Origin: Simplicillium sp. C3G150-2
Taxonomy: Eukaryota > Ascomycota > Sordariomycetes > Hypocreales > Cordycipitaceae
Length of the DNA: 64,000 nt
Direction of reading: 5' to 3'
Assembly: GCA_022702485.1 (NCBI GenBank)
Contig: JAJIYY010000004.1
Span: 1,860,001 to 1,924,000 of the forward strand
The notes under the pieces are model-generated. The model saw nothing but the letters and a program-made list of their open reading frames with translations. It ran no database searches and was not told the DNA's origin. Of the stretch, positions 1 to 10,118 are shown piece by piece (position 1 is the first letter of the stretch; each line of letters starts with the position of its first letter). Made by a program: the position numbers and the translations under genes.

Positions 1-2727
1 ATGCTTTTGCGATATCTATCTCCAAGATGTGGTTGTCAACTTCCGATATTGCGACAGTTTCGAATGCGATTGGAGATCCCAGTATCGTGATCATGAGGTC
101 GTCTCGAATAGAAAGCCTAGGCAAGATGGAAATGTAGACTCCTAGTGTTCCAAGCGCTTTCAAGCGCGTGTCCACGACAACCCTCCCATTCGCCAAACTC
201 GAAATATCATTTGAAGTAATTGCGGCGCAGCCTGTCATTTTGCCAAGCAGCCCAAGGTTGGCTACAGCAACGCGGCCATATCGCTTGCCATCAAAGAAGC
301 TCACGGGATATGCGGAGAGGACGTCGTAGCCTCTGATGTCGAGACTGATACTCAGCTGAGAGTCTTCATGCCCGGCCACCAGTAGCCGTGACACTTTACC
401 GCTCGAATGTGCGCGCACAACGTATGAGCTTGACGGCCAGATGCCAGAAAAGTCCGAGAGTGGAAGCAGTTCTGTCAGCGGCTGAGATGTGACATTGAAT
501 ACACCCAAAATGGGAACACCCGTTTGTGCAAGCCCTATATTCTTTATCAGCCAGGCGCAACTACAAGTAAACGGGTATCATACCATTGTAAGCTCCTACT
601 TTGAGCAAAGTGTTGCCATCAAATTCTGCGTAAGGGTAAATCGACTTGCCAATTACACTCGGACGGAAAGTGACGGTGCTGCCTTGAGGTTCTTTACCGG
701 TCATGGCATTGATAACGTCCTTGTCATGTTGGCCTGGTACATCGGTGATATAAATTGGTCCGCCGCTAACGCATCGAGCTGCAGCGTGGAAACCGCCGAA
801 TTCGTGAGACGTTTGGAACATATCCCAGTCAGGAATGACGTTAAGATATTGCATAAAGATACTATTGTGTGCGTTGGCCCAGACATGCCAAGTATGAGAG
901 GCGGGTATTTCCGGGAAGAAGTCGTCGGAGTTTCTCACGACCAATGGCGGACGGTTCTGTGGCAGTTGAGAGTGAAAGAGTGCCTGAGGAAACTGCGACA
1001 TGCATGATATTACCTTGAAGTTCAGGTGGCGGAGCGCTGCTATTGTCCACGAATCGAAATATTCTGCTGTAAGTTCTCTTCGAGCTGACGCACTCGTCCA
1101 TAAATCTAATGCCACCTGGTCATCAGTTTTAACACCATCTATTCCCGCTTCGGATAGAAACCGATAAAAGTCATTGTAAAGCCTGGATATATCGTCCTTG
1201 TCCACAATGGTAATGTCAGAACCATTGAACTGCTTCAGTTCAATGGTTTTGTATCGCTGTGCGATCTCGCCAGACTTGGATATGCCACCCCAGTAGCCTA
1301 GAATGGCATGCCAAACCGCTATGTTTCGTATCGACGGATAGTTTTTGCGAATTCGATCAACTGTCGCCTTCAGTCCATCAGGAAATGCTTCAGGGTTGGC
1401 TTCAAAATCTCGCCAACCAGGTTCAGGTCCATCATTCTGCCGTGGGTCAATTGATTGCCAATTATCGTCAATTATTAAAGTCGAAATCTCTATGTCGTGA
1501 TCTTTGAACCCTTTCAGAGCCTCGTGGATTCGGTTCTCGGTCAGGTTTTGTCCAAGCGAATTCCATGTGCCTAGTATGATTAGCGAGTGTGTGAATTATT
1601 TGAATCGGAGTATGTTTACAAAACCCAAGACCATCATACCACTTCTGCATCCACTCTGGCCGTATACCGTCAACCAGTGTTTGCAGGCTTTTTGATTCAG
1701 GCACAGCCTGGGATTGAAGCAAACTTCGAGCATGGTACATTACTGCAGCAATGGCCTTCTCAAGATCTTGGCCAGTAGATGCAAGAACAATAATGTCTTG
1801 TTTTGTCTTGCTTTCATTTCTCGCCTGAAAGGGTTAGCGTTGCTTTTGGAGGAGAGATTTATATGCTCAACACTAACATGAACAGCAATTGTGTTATTCG
1901 TTAAGCTTTGAAAGACTGTGGAAACATTATTCACTCCAGTTACAGCTAGAAATACCATGTGCTGTCCTTTTGGACCGAGAAAAGACGTCAAAATGGCATC
2001 CTTGTCAAGGACGAAGCGCTGGCCCCCATGGCGAGGGCCCATCCACGGTAAGCCATGGCGAACAAGAGCAAACCATCTGTTTGGAATGTTAATTCGACAT
2101 GATTCCGGGATTGTAGATTAAAAGCAAAGCTGCATGTCATCAGGGACGTTTGCACTGACTCACTTACCTGTGGAAGCCTCCCCAAGGCGTACCTATAGTC
2201 ACATCTTTGAGGCCTGCAGCATCATGCTCTGATCCAGGTGCTTGAACTTTCAGAGACCACAGGCTTGTCTGCGGAGCTTGACTGAGCAAAAGAGAAACAG
2301 CCCAAGAGGGATTCAAATCGGGTATGTAATCGACGAGCTCCTTCGAGTAGGTCTGTGGTGTACTAGCAATCACCACTCCATCAGCGAGACCATATTCGTG
2401 CTGGACCCAAATCCACTCTGGGGAATTTGAGTGTCTAAATTTCAAGGTAAATTTGATGCTGTCGTGGAAAGCGAGCTTCGCTCCAAAGTAGCACTTTGTC
2501 ACATTCGAAGCTTGCTGCTGTAGGTGTACAGGCTCGCAATGGGCATCCAGTTCGTTCAAGGCCAGGTCTGCCCATTTGCTCTCGTCCACAGAGTGCCACA
2601 GTACCACTTCCCATGCTCCACGGGACCATTGGGCGGGAGCGTCCAGAACTGCCTTGAAGAAGATGCTGTTGGATTGGATTGACGTCACTTGACCCAATGG
2701 TGGGTAGCTCTGGAGTCGAACTTTCAT
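1..2727 (-). CDS. GH36 raffinose synthase / Sip1-like protein (3' end cut by window edge)
   Basis: Five exons on the minus strand: 2727-2168, 2076-1878, 1824-1620, 1570-584 and 534-1, all joined by GT-AG introns of 49-91 bp that keep frame. About 828 residues are visible and the end lies beyond base 1. The protein matches the plant and fungal raffinose synthase/seed imbibition (Sip1) branch of glycoside hydrolase family 36. Near residues 467-473 it has the DGVKTDDQ block, with the nucleophile-position Asp after Lys. About 50 residues later comes ISCMSQ, then RNSDDF, NAHNS, PDWDMF and GPIYITDVPGQHD, all hallmarks of the family. Family members hydrolyse or transfer alpha-galactosides; the fungal substrate is not known from sequence. 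No signal peptide is visible, so it is probably cytosolic. The start at 2727 gives a normal family N-terminus. It is transcribed away from the IMP dehydrogenase gene. Confidence 0.9.
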
Positions 2728-3191
2728 CTCGATTTAATTTTCAGAACAATATGTTATGTGTGGCATTTATAGACGACGAAGGGAAGAGTTATGAGAGAAA
2801 CTCGAACCCGATATCGAATCAGGTAGACAGCATACCGGCCCTGCGACAGCTCGTTGAAGCTTCAAGACAGTGCTACCTTTGTTAGGCTCAAGGCCTAGAT
2901 CGGCAGTGAATGCACTAACAACAGGCCCCGCATTTCCCTCGCCCATTCTGTTACGTGGGTGGTTGTTAGCCTTGCAAACCCCACTACAAGCAGGGTCCCT
3001 CAGTGGGCGGTAGAGAAAAAAAAAACTTTCGGCGTTGGGGCTCGACTTTTTTTTCCTTTCCTTTTCCTACGGGAAGAAGCGTCATATCAATTCTAACGAT
3101 TCGATTTGTTTATACCTATTTCTATTTCATCGACGTTACCGTCTTCGACCCCGCTCGTAATCTTGTCTACTTCATACTAGACTAGACCAAA
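2728..3191. promoter_or_regulatory. Divergent promoter of the GH36 gene and IMP dehydrogenase
   Basis: These 464 bp separate two divergent start codons and hold no gene. A pyrimidine tract at about 3047-3070 (T-run, then CCTTTCC and TTTTCC) lies about 120 bp before the IMP dehydrogenase ATG. It resembles the CT-rich blocks found just upstream of transcription starts in strongly expressed fungal genes. No TATA box is clear on either side. Confidence 0.5.
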
Positions 3192-5017
3192 ATGCCTACC
3201 GTCCACGGAACACAGGTCCTCGACCACACCAAGGCACTCGAGCTGCTCAAGGACTACGAGACCCATGATGGCCTCGACATCCACGAGCTCATGAACACAG
3301 CCAAGCATGGTGGCTTGACATACAATGATTTCCTGTTGCTGCCAGGATACATTGGTTTCCCAGCTTCCGAGGTCATTCTCGACTCTCCCATCACGAAGCG
3401 CATCTCCCTCAAGACTCCCTTCGTGTCTTCCCCCATGGACACAGTCACGGAGCACGAGATGGCCATTCACATGGCCCTTCAGGGCGGTATTGGTGTCATC
3501 CACCACAACTGCTCCCCCGATGAGCAGGCCGACATGGTTCGCAAGGTGAAGCGTTACGAAAACGGCTTCATCCTCGATCCCATTGTCATCGACCGCAGCA
3601 CCACCGTTGAGGAGGCCAAGGCCCTCAAGGAGAAATGGGGCTTCGGCGGTTTCCCCGTCACAGGTTAGTCATTCTTTTGTTCTCTTGGTGAATTGTTTGC
3701 ATTGTATCATGATTATTACCTTTTTACTTTTAACTTTCGTTCCACCGTATAGACTATTGTCATGGGGACTACCTTATTCTATGAAAATTCAATGCTTCAC
3801 TTTATTGCTGTTTTATTTTTCTTCTTCAACTTGATTCATTTCAACTTTTAGAAAACAAAAACTGACAAATTGAAATAGAGGACGGAAAGCTCGGTTCCAA
3901 GCTTCTCGGTATTGTCACCAACCGTGACCTCCAGTTCGAAGACGATACCTCCGTACCCGTGTCTAAAGTCATGGTCACCGACCTCGTCACCGCTCCCGAC
4001 GGTGTCACCCTGGCCGAAGCCAACAAGATCTTGGCCAAGTCCAGAAAGGGCAAGCTGCCCATTGTTGACAAGGACTCCAACTTGGTCTCCATGATCTCCC
4101 GCTCCGATTTGACCAAGAACCAGCACTTCCCCCTCGCCTCGAAGCTGCCTGCCAGCAAGCAGCTTCTTTGCGCCGCTGCTATTGGTACCCGACCCGAAGA
4201 TAAAACCCGTCTCAAGAAGCTTGTTGACGCTGGCCTCGACATTGTCATCCTTGACAGCTCTCAGGGTAACAGCATGTACCAGATCGAGATGATCAAGTGG
4301 TGCAAAGCTGAGTTCCCTGACCTCGACGTCATTGGTGGTAACGTTGTCACCCGCGAGCAAGCTGCCTCTCTGATTGCCGCTGGTGTCGACGGCCTGCGTA
4401 TTGGTATGGGTAGCGGTTCCGCTTGTATCACCCAGGAAGTCATGGCTGTCGGCCGTCCTCAGGCCGCTGCTGTGCACGGTGTCAGCAACTTCGCTGCCAA
4501 GTTTGGTGTTCCTTGCATTGCCGATGGTGGTGTACAGAACGTTGGCCACATCGTCAAGGGTCTTGCCCTTGGCGCCTCCACCGTCATGATGGGTGGCTTG
4601 TTGGCTGGTACCACCGAGTCTCCCGGTACCTCGTTTGTCTCCCGCGAGGGTAAGCTGGTCAAGGCCTACCGTGGCATGGGCAGCATTGACGCCATGCAAG
4701 ACAAGAAGGCTGGCGGTGGTGGCAAGGACAGCCAGAAGAGCAACGCCGGAACTGCCCGTTACTTTTCTGAGGGTGACAGCGTCCTTGTTGCTCAGGGTGT
4801 CTCCGGTGCCGTCGCTCACCGTGGCTCCATCAACAAGTTCATCCCCTACTTGGCTGCTGGCCTCAAGCACTCCATGCAGGACTGCGGTATGCGCAGCCTT
4901 GCTGAACTTCACGAGTGCGCTGAGGCTGGCACTTTGCGCTTTGAGTTGCGCACTGCCAGCGCTCAGCTTGAGGGTAACGTCAACATGGAGTCTTACGAGA
5001 AGAAGCTCTACGCATGA
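3192..5017 (+). CDS. imdA: Inosine-5'-monophosphate dehydrogenase
   Basis: Two exons, 3192-3663 and 3879-5017, are joined across a 215-bp intron (GTTAGT donor, AAATAG acceptor) and give 536 residues, the usual fungal length. The enzyme oxidises IMP to XMP with NAD+, the committed step of guanine nucleotide synthesis in the cytosol. The N-terminus has the LTYNDFLLLPGY block. The CBS-pair (Bateman) region spans roughly residues 118-235, and the catalytic loop GMGSGSACITQEV holds the IMP-binding Cys340. Further blocks are the ADGGVQNVGH phosphate-binding region and the GMGSIDAM segment with the mobile flap. The Ala before the catalytic Cys, where many IMPDHs have Ile, is as I remember it in other filamentous fungi. 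The gene ends tail to tail with NAT4, 253 bp away. A 436-codon frame on the opposite strand is only a shadow of this GC-biased coding region. Confidence 0.97.
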
Positions 5018-5270
5018 TTGCAATGATTTAATTGATGTAACGTTGAAGGAAGTAAGAAAGAGAATATGGGATAACTGCGTGATTTGAGTTTTTATTTTTG
5101 GTGCACATACATGCACCCGTATTGAGGAGTTTAATTGGGTTAAAAACATTAGGGACATTCAAAAGTGTCAATACAATAAATCTGCTTCACAGCAACACCT
5201 CAAACATGTGTCCCATTGTGATGTCGTCAATTCATATTGAGTCTCCGTTGCGGACAGTGATATATTCCAC

Positions 5271-6085
5271 TCAATCTGGGTTACTTGTCCCATTCCGCTT
5301 TATCCTCCTACTCAATATCACATAGTCTGGCTTGACGGTCTTCCCACCACGCAACTTCCTCTCGCCAGGCGAGAACTCGTCCACGTCGAACTTCATCTTT
5401 TCATAAAACCTCCTCGCTCCTGTATTGCACACAAAACAAGTCAACATGACCTTCTCGACGCATTCTATATTCTGTCCAACAGCAAGGATATGCTCCATGA
5501 GATGCTTTCCAAGGCCGGTCCTATCCTTTGTCAGTACTCAGATTTTTTTTTAGCAAAAATTGACTTAAAAAAGTGTTTTACCCTTTTACATTGGTTGTCA
5601 AGTGGATCTCGTAGCAGTACACCACGGCCTTGCCATCTTCAAACGTCGGCATGAACGATGTGAATCCTTGCAACGTCCCCGTCGAGTCCTTGACGAGCAT
5701 GTATCGCAAGTCTGGTGAAGACATTTCACTCCGCTTTGCAGCTGGATGCCATCCCGTCGATGAACTGCGATAGTCTTGTCCACTAGTCAAGTCTATCAAA
5801 TTGAAACATGCGTCAAAGTCGCTCTTGGAGAGGTCGCCTGCGCTGCATAGACTAAGAGCGTACTCGTCGCCAGACTTGGGATGTTTCCAACTCGTCCAAC
5901 CGTCACTATGAAGCTTGGTCAGCAAACTGTACAATATCATAATTCGGCAAAAAAACTTGGACAGGTCAATACCCAGCATTCAAATATAATTTTATAAAGT
6001 CCTCGTTGGTGGCCTTGTTCGCCGCCTCAATCACCACCGTCGCATCCTTGATCTTCGTCCTCGAAGCTCTCTTGACAGAAGCCAT
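5271..6085 (-). CDS. NAT4: Histone-specific N-alpha-acetyltransferase NatD (Nat4/Naa40)
   Basis: Three exons, 6085-5973, 5905-5582 and 5520-5271, with introns of 67 and 61 bp give 228 residues. NatD acetylates the N-terminal serine of histones H4 and H2A. The protein has the GNAT fold order: an N-terminal Lys-rich helix, LRYMLVKD, then FTSFMPTFEDG and VVYCYEIHL. Next comes the acetyl-CoA loop VKGTGLGKHLM, which spans the second intron, and then KVMLTCF, NTGARRFYEKMKFD and a C-terminal ERKLRGGKTVKPDYVILS. These last blocks are diagnostic of Naa40 rather than of general GNATs. The start at 6085 gives a short basic N-terminus like other fungal Nat4 proteins. The gene is divergent from the LYR-protein gene, with 251 bp between start codons. 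Confidence 0.93.
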
Positions 6086-6336
6086 AGCCCTACAAATCTT
6101 TTCTTCACAAACAACGTCCGAAACACATGACTCTCAAATAACAAAATAACAAAACTGGGCTTAGATGTTGCAAGTTTTGTCGACAAGCAACCACTTCACG
6201 CGCATAAACCGCGTCTCATTATCCGAGGTTCCACCGACCTCAAACCCATCACCATCGATCAATGCTTCAATCTCCAACAACCCGTCTCTGCCAAAAACCC
6301 ATCTTAAATCCCCATGAACACATTTATTCTCCCTTA
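6086..6336. promoter_or_regulatory. Short divergent promoter, NAT4 and LYR-protein genes
   Basis: Only 251 bp lie between the NAT4 start (minus) and the most likely LYR-protein start (plus). This leaves room for one shared nucleosome-depleted promoter. No TATA box is evident. If the LYR protein starts at the downstream ATG (6367), the interval is 281 bp. Confidence 0.45.
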
Positions 6337-6758
6337 ATGCCTCTGGGCACATGCATACCACGCCAAATGCGTGGCTTTGCCACTCGCAAGCGCATTAATG
6401 CCCTGAGCCTCGACCACGTCAGTTTAACCTTTGCCGCCACCAGTGAAATAGCCCACATGAAGCTCACGCAATGTTACAGTTCATTCAAAGAACCAGGGTG
6501 ATATCATTCTACAGAACAATATTACGCGGCACAAAACACATAGCGGACGCCCAGACCAAAGCCGAGTCTCGGCGCTATGCCCGTGATGAATTCGAGCGCC
6601 ATCGCAACGTCACAGATCTGGTATGCGCCTCCAACAGCTTCTTTCACCCCAATTACGCACTCAGAAGAGCTAACATGCCACAGTCACATATTCGATATCT
6701 ACTGTCCACAGGCAAAACCGAATGGGAAGGCATGGAACGGTACGTAGGGGGGATGTAA
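6337..6758 (+). CDS. Mitochondrial LYR-motif protein, LYRM2-like
   Basis: Exons 6337-6417, 6480-6620 and 6684-6758 are joined by 62- and 63-bp introns and give about 98 residues. The mature part has the LYRM layout: LDHFIQRTRVISFYRTILRG, with a degenerate FYR in place of LYR, then YARDEFERHRNVTD, then HIRYLLSTGKTEWEGME. This fits LYRM2 better than SDHAF1, because LYRM2 has the matching Y..WAREEFRRNK..TEEDTIR segment. LYR proteins bind mitochondrial acyl carrier protein and help assemble respiratory complexes or mitoribosomes. Two further in-frame ATGs (6262 and 6367) make the start uncertain. I prefer 6337 because it leaves a short basic leader containing RGFATRKR, suited to mitochondrial import. 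Confidence 0.85.
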
Positions 6759-6892
6759 CAACGGCTGAGTCGAAAGGGGAATAATAAAAAAGTGTAATAT
6801 ATTGCTCCATAATGTACAATTGTATCAGATCGTTCGCAATATGCCCTAATCATACAATGATATTTTTGATTTCTTCCGCATCGTCGCCCTTC

Positions 6893-7242
6893 TCAGCTTT
6901 GCCGTTGCTTGTGTCTCGGGTTCGCTTTGCAGATAATATACAGGTAGCCGTTATGTCGCTTTCCGGCCTTTCTTCGAACGACCTACCGCCACGCACGTTA
7001 GCAAACGTTCAAATGCCTTTTCTGACGCAGAAAAGCCCTGGTGGACTTACCTTGCAGTGCTCGCATCGCTTCTTGACCGAGCTGTGAACCTTCATGCCTC
7101 TCGTCTGTTGTACCGTTGCAAAGGGACTCAAGATGTTCTTGAACACTGCAGGCGTTGTGGTTCCGCGAAAGGCGACTCCCATGGCCTGTAGAGGGGTCGC
7201 AGCCCTTGCCACAAGGGAGAATGTACGGAAAATTGACGCCAT
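6893..7242 (-). CDS. RTC6: Mitochondrial large-subunit ribosomal protein bL36m
   Basis: Two exons, 7242-7051 and 6982-6893, flank a 68-bp intron (GTAAGT donor, GGTAG acceptor) and give 93 residues. Residues 1-49 form a basic, hydroxylated leader typical of mitochondrial import. The rest is a complete bL36 domain: MKVHSSVKKRCEHCK, then VVRRKAGKRHNGYLYIICK, then NPRHKQRQS. The zinc ligands are the Cys pair in CEHC, the Cys in IICK and the following His. The intron falls exactly between CEHCK and VVRRK. An upstream in-frame ATG at 7347 would add 35 residues; I prefer MASIF at 7242 because it starts the import leader. The gene faces the LYR-protein gene tail to tail, 134 bp apart. Confidence 0.95.
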
Positions 7243-7536
7243 ACTGAAGCGGCTGCGTAGAATTGGGGTGGACGGAAAATGGCTTCCCAAATCATCGGCG
7301 AAACTTTGAGGTTTCCTGAGCGAGATCGCGGTCACGTGACAAGGCAATAGCCTTCAACGAGCATCTGCACTTACAGCAGCCAAATTCAAACACCATTCAG
7401 CAACATGTCTAAAATTTTCCTTAGTATACCCTAATTTCAAGCTAAACAAAGACGAGAAGAAAATTCCACAGCTTTGTGTTCCGATTGATCCCGTTGTTGG
7501 CCTAGTTCTTTACAATCAATGTTGCTGGTCGCAGAC
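7243..7536. other. Intergenic stretch between bL36m start and the 784-aa gene end
   Basis: About 290 bp contain the bL36m promoter and the 3' flank of the upstream unknown gene. I see no further coding sequence, RNA gene or repeat. Confidence 0.5.
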
Positions 7537-10118
7537 CTACCAGCCTTTCACTTCAAGACCGCTAAAATGAAAGTCTGCAGCAGTCGAGAAGGTGTGACAG
7601 GGAATTGAGTCGCCGTGTCCTAACCACCCATAGCCTTTGGGTGGTGCCTTGGGTGCAACTTCTCCCCGCGTCTCGTACATGTCCGCTTGCTCTCGCTCAA
7701 GTTGATCATGTAGGCGGTCGTCGACATCTATAAACTTGCACAGCCGCGAGAATTCGGCCCACTTTGCGGCGGCATCTTTGCCATTGACAAGATCATGTAA
7801 AAGAGGTAGTGCTTGAAGAGAGTCTCGTGGGAGCTTGTTGTGCCTTGCGAGCGCTCCTCGGGCGTTGCTGCGGTTGAAGTTCCCTTCCGCATCCATCGTC
7901 CCAACAGGCAGAACATCTAATTTGGTATTGGTTGTCACTAGCTTGATCAGACTGTTTAATGAGCTCTCAATCGGAGCATCTTTGTTGAATATATGTCCAT
8001 TCCAATTAGGAAAGAGACAACTGAGGGCATCAAATTTAGATTGAAACTTGTCCGCTGCTTCGCTGTCGTGCACGCTCTGGAGATGACAGCCCGAGCACAC
8101 TGAAGAAGACCAATCCTGGCGCAAAGAATAGTCTTCAAAGAACTGTGGCAGCATTTCGTAACCGCAGCTACAGCAAAAGTGTAGCTTACGCCCCATGGAG
8201 TGCTTGTACCAGTTCGGCCAGTCGTTGTCAATACCATACTCCAGACCTAGACGGACAGGTTTCAAGATGTCGTACAATGCTTTTTGCTTTGATAATTGGT
8301 GCTTGTGACCTTTTCCGCAAAGGGAACTGTATCGGTGAAGGCCGTCCAGGAAACACAGCACGCTCAGAGGAGGGTTGGGCACTTTGAACAGGTAGCTTCG
8401 CAAGGCGCTTTGGGGATCAAATAGAATTTCCAGGTTCATTGCTTTAGCCTTGAAGAATGCTTTCATAAGAATGCCGTAAAATCCTCGCTGCACAATGTCA
8501 AGTGGCTGAGGTGCGCTGATGATGCCATACGCTGCCTTGTCGTTTTTGTAAGCTGAACTGTCGTGATACCGCGGATAGAAGTCAAAGGCCTGTATCTCTG
8601 GCAAGTTTCCAATCTGCCTTTCTTCGTTAATCTCGAAAACTATATCCAGTAGGGGGATTAAATCTCCAAACTGGATGAGCTCGCAGTCGTAGATCCCGAG
8701 CATCACCAAGTTGGGACAGGCTCGAAGAATGACCGCGATCAATCGGCGGTCGAGCAGGGGTATCTGCTGCAGGTTTAAGACTCTAATGGTCTTGCGCTGT
8801 TGAAGTATTTTGTTTACTGCAGCTTTTAATCAGTTGCTTTCTTGACTCTAGGCGGAGGGAAACATACGCAACATTTCAAGGCGTGTCGCCGAGAAGAATA
8901 CTTGGGGCTGAAAGAACTCCCAAGGTTCGCGGCCTGCAAACTGACTGACACGCTTCAGACTCTTGATATCAGTAATGTTGATGAAATCGAAAAGACTTCC
9001 GTAGCGAATTTCTTGTCGCACGATGCGTGGTATTCTGTCAATGTCGCTGGGCGAGACGTACGTCTTTGGTACCCTGCTCGGTTTTCTGCCTGGCTGTCGC
9101 ATGATGTGATGATGAGCCGAGCGGATGACTTCCAATAAATCACTCTCTGTAGCATACGCTGCTCTGCACCATTGTGACAAATTCCTACTGCGTGGAACAA
9201 CTGATCCCTTCATTTTGGTTATTTCCCCAATGGCATACTGGAGACATTGTGCAACAAAGACACCCGAGTATCCTTTGTTCTGGAAGTCGCCAGAGAGGAA
9301 GTTCCATGTACTCTATAAAAGTTAGTATGAGATACAATGTGGCGTCGTATATCGAATGTGCACACGAACAGTGTTGAGAAAGACTGTCTTGCAGTACTGC
9401 TTGCTGCACAGAGCCAGATTTCGAACTGCAGAGTATCCGGAAGCCGAAATATACTGCAAAACTAAAGGGCCGACGTCTGCCAACTGGAATAAGTCTAGAA
9501 GGGACTTCTTTGAGTTGATGTTTTTGGGATCGCAGTTTGGGTCACTTGTCTTCGTCTTCATGATGGATCCAAAACGTGGCCGAATGAAGGGAAATCCCTA
9601 TGCTTGTTAGTGTTTCGAATATGAGCGTCAGCGAAAAGTACTGACCTTTAATGACAGCGGTGGCTGTCTCTCTTCATTCCATTGAAAGGTCATGGCATTT
9701 CTGTAATCCTCAAACGATGGGCGTGCGAGTTTCTTGGCAGCAAAACTCTTCCAAGCGACGATGACTTCTGCTGCGGACATATCCGTGATGTTGGGGTTGA
9801 AACCACAAGCTTCTAACCTCTGTCTGGAAATAGCAGCCCCATATTCTTCATCTGCAGTCAATCAGCATCGTATTATTGTGGCCAAATGAGACAACAGTTA
9901 CAACAATCACTCGGTGGCTTACCGTCCCTATTGCGCTTGACATCGCCTGCTCCAGCAGGCTTGTTTCCCTTCTTATTTCGCCTTTTTTGGCTCGGTTTCT
10001 TTGTTACATTAGATTGTGGAATCTCTTGGGCAACTGATCCTGCAGTGAAATTCTTGTCTTGAAGTCCTTGGACAAAGCGTTGAGCCGCCTTGCCGCCTCT
10101 CCGCTTCGTCTTTGACAT
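7537..10118 (-). CDS. Conserved-looking 784-residue protein of unknown function, F-box-like N-terminus
   Basis: I joined five exons: 10118-9923, 9851-9646, 9597-9370, 9312-8868 and 8816-7537. Introns are 71, 48, 57 and 51 bp, each with good donors, and several have CTAAC branch sites. Frame is kept throughout, giving 784 residues. I do not recognise the family. Residues 1-65 are very basic (KTKRRGGK, QKRRNKKGNK) and could carry a nuclear signal. Around residues 145-205 a Leu-rich stretch (KSLLDLFQLADVGPLVL, then YSAVRNLALCSKQYC) resembles an F-box in pattern only. In the C-terminal half, two Cys-x2-Cys pairs (CCSC, then VCSGC about 26 residues on) could form a zinc ribbon. The start at 10118 was chosen over one 279 bp upstream because the extra segment is low-quality coding sequence. 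Confidence 0.75.

Noticed and set aside
3848..5158. 436-codon open frame antisense to IMP dehydrogenase
   Set aside because: Shadow frame produced by GC-biased codons of a highly conserved gene; Leu/Gly/Asp-rich composition, no domain.
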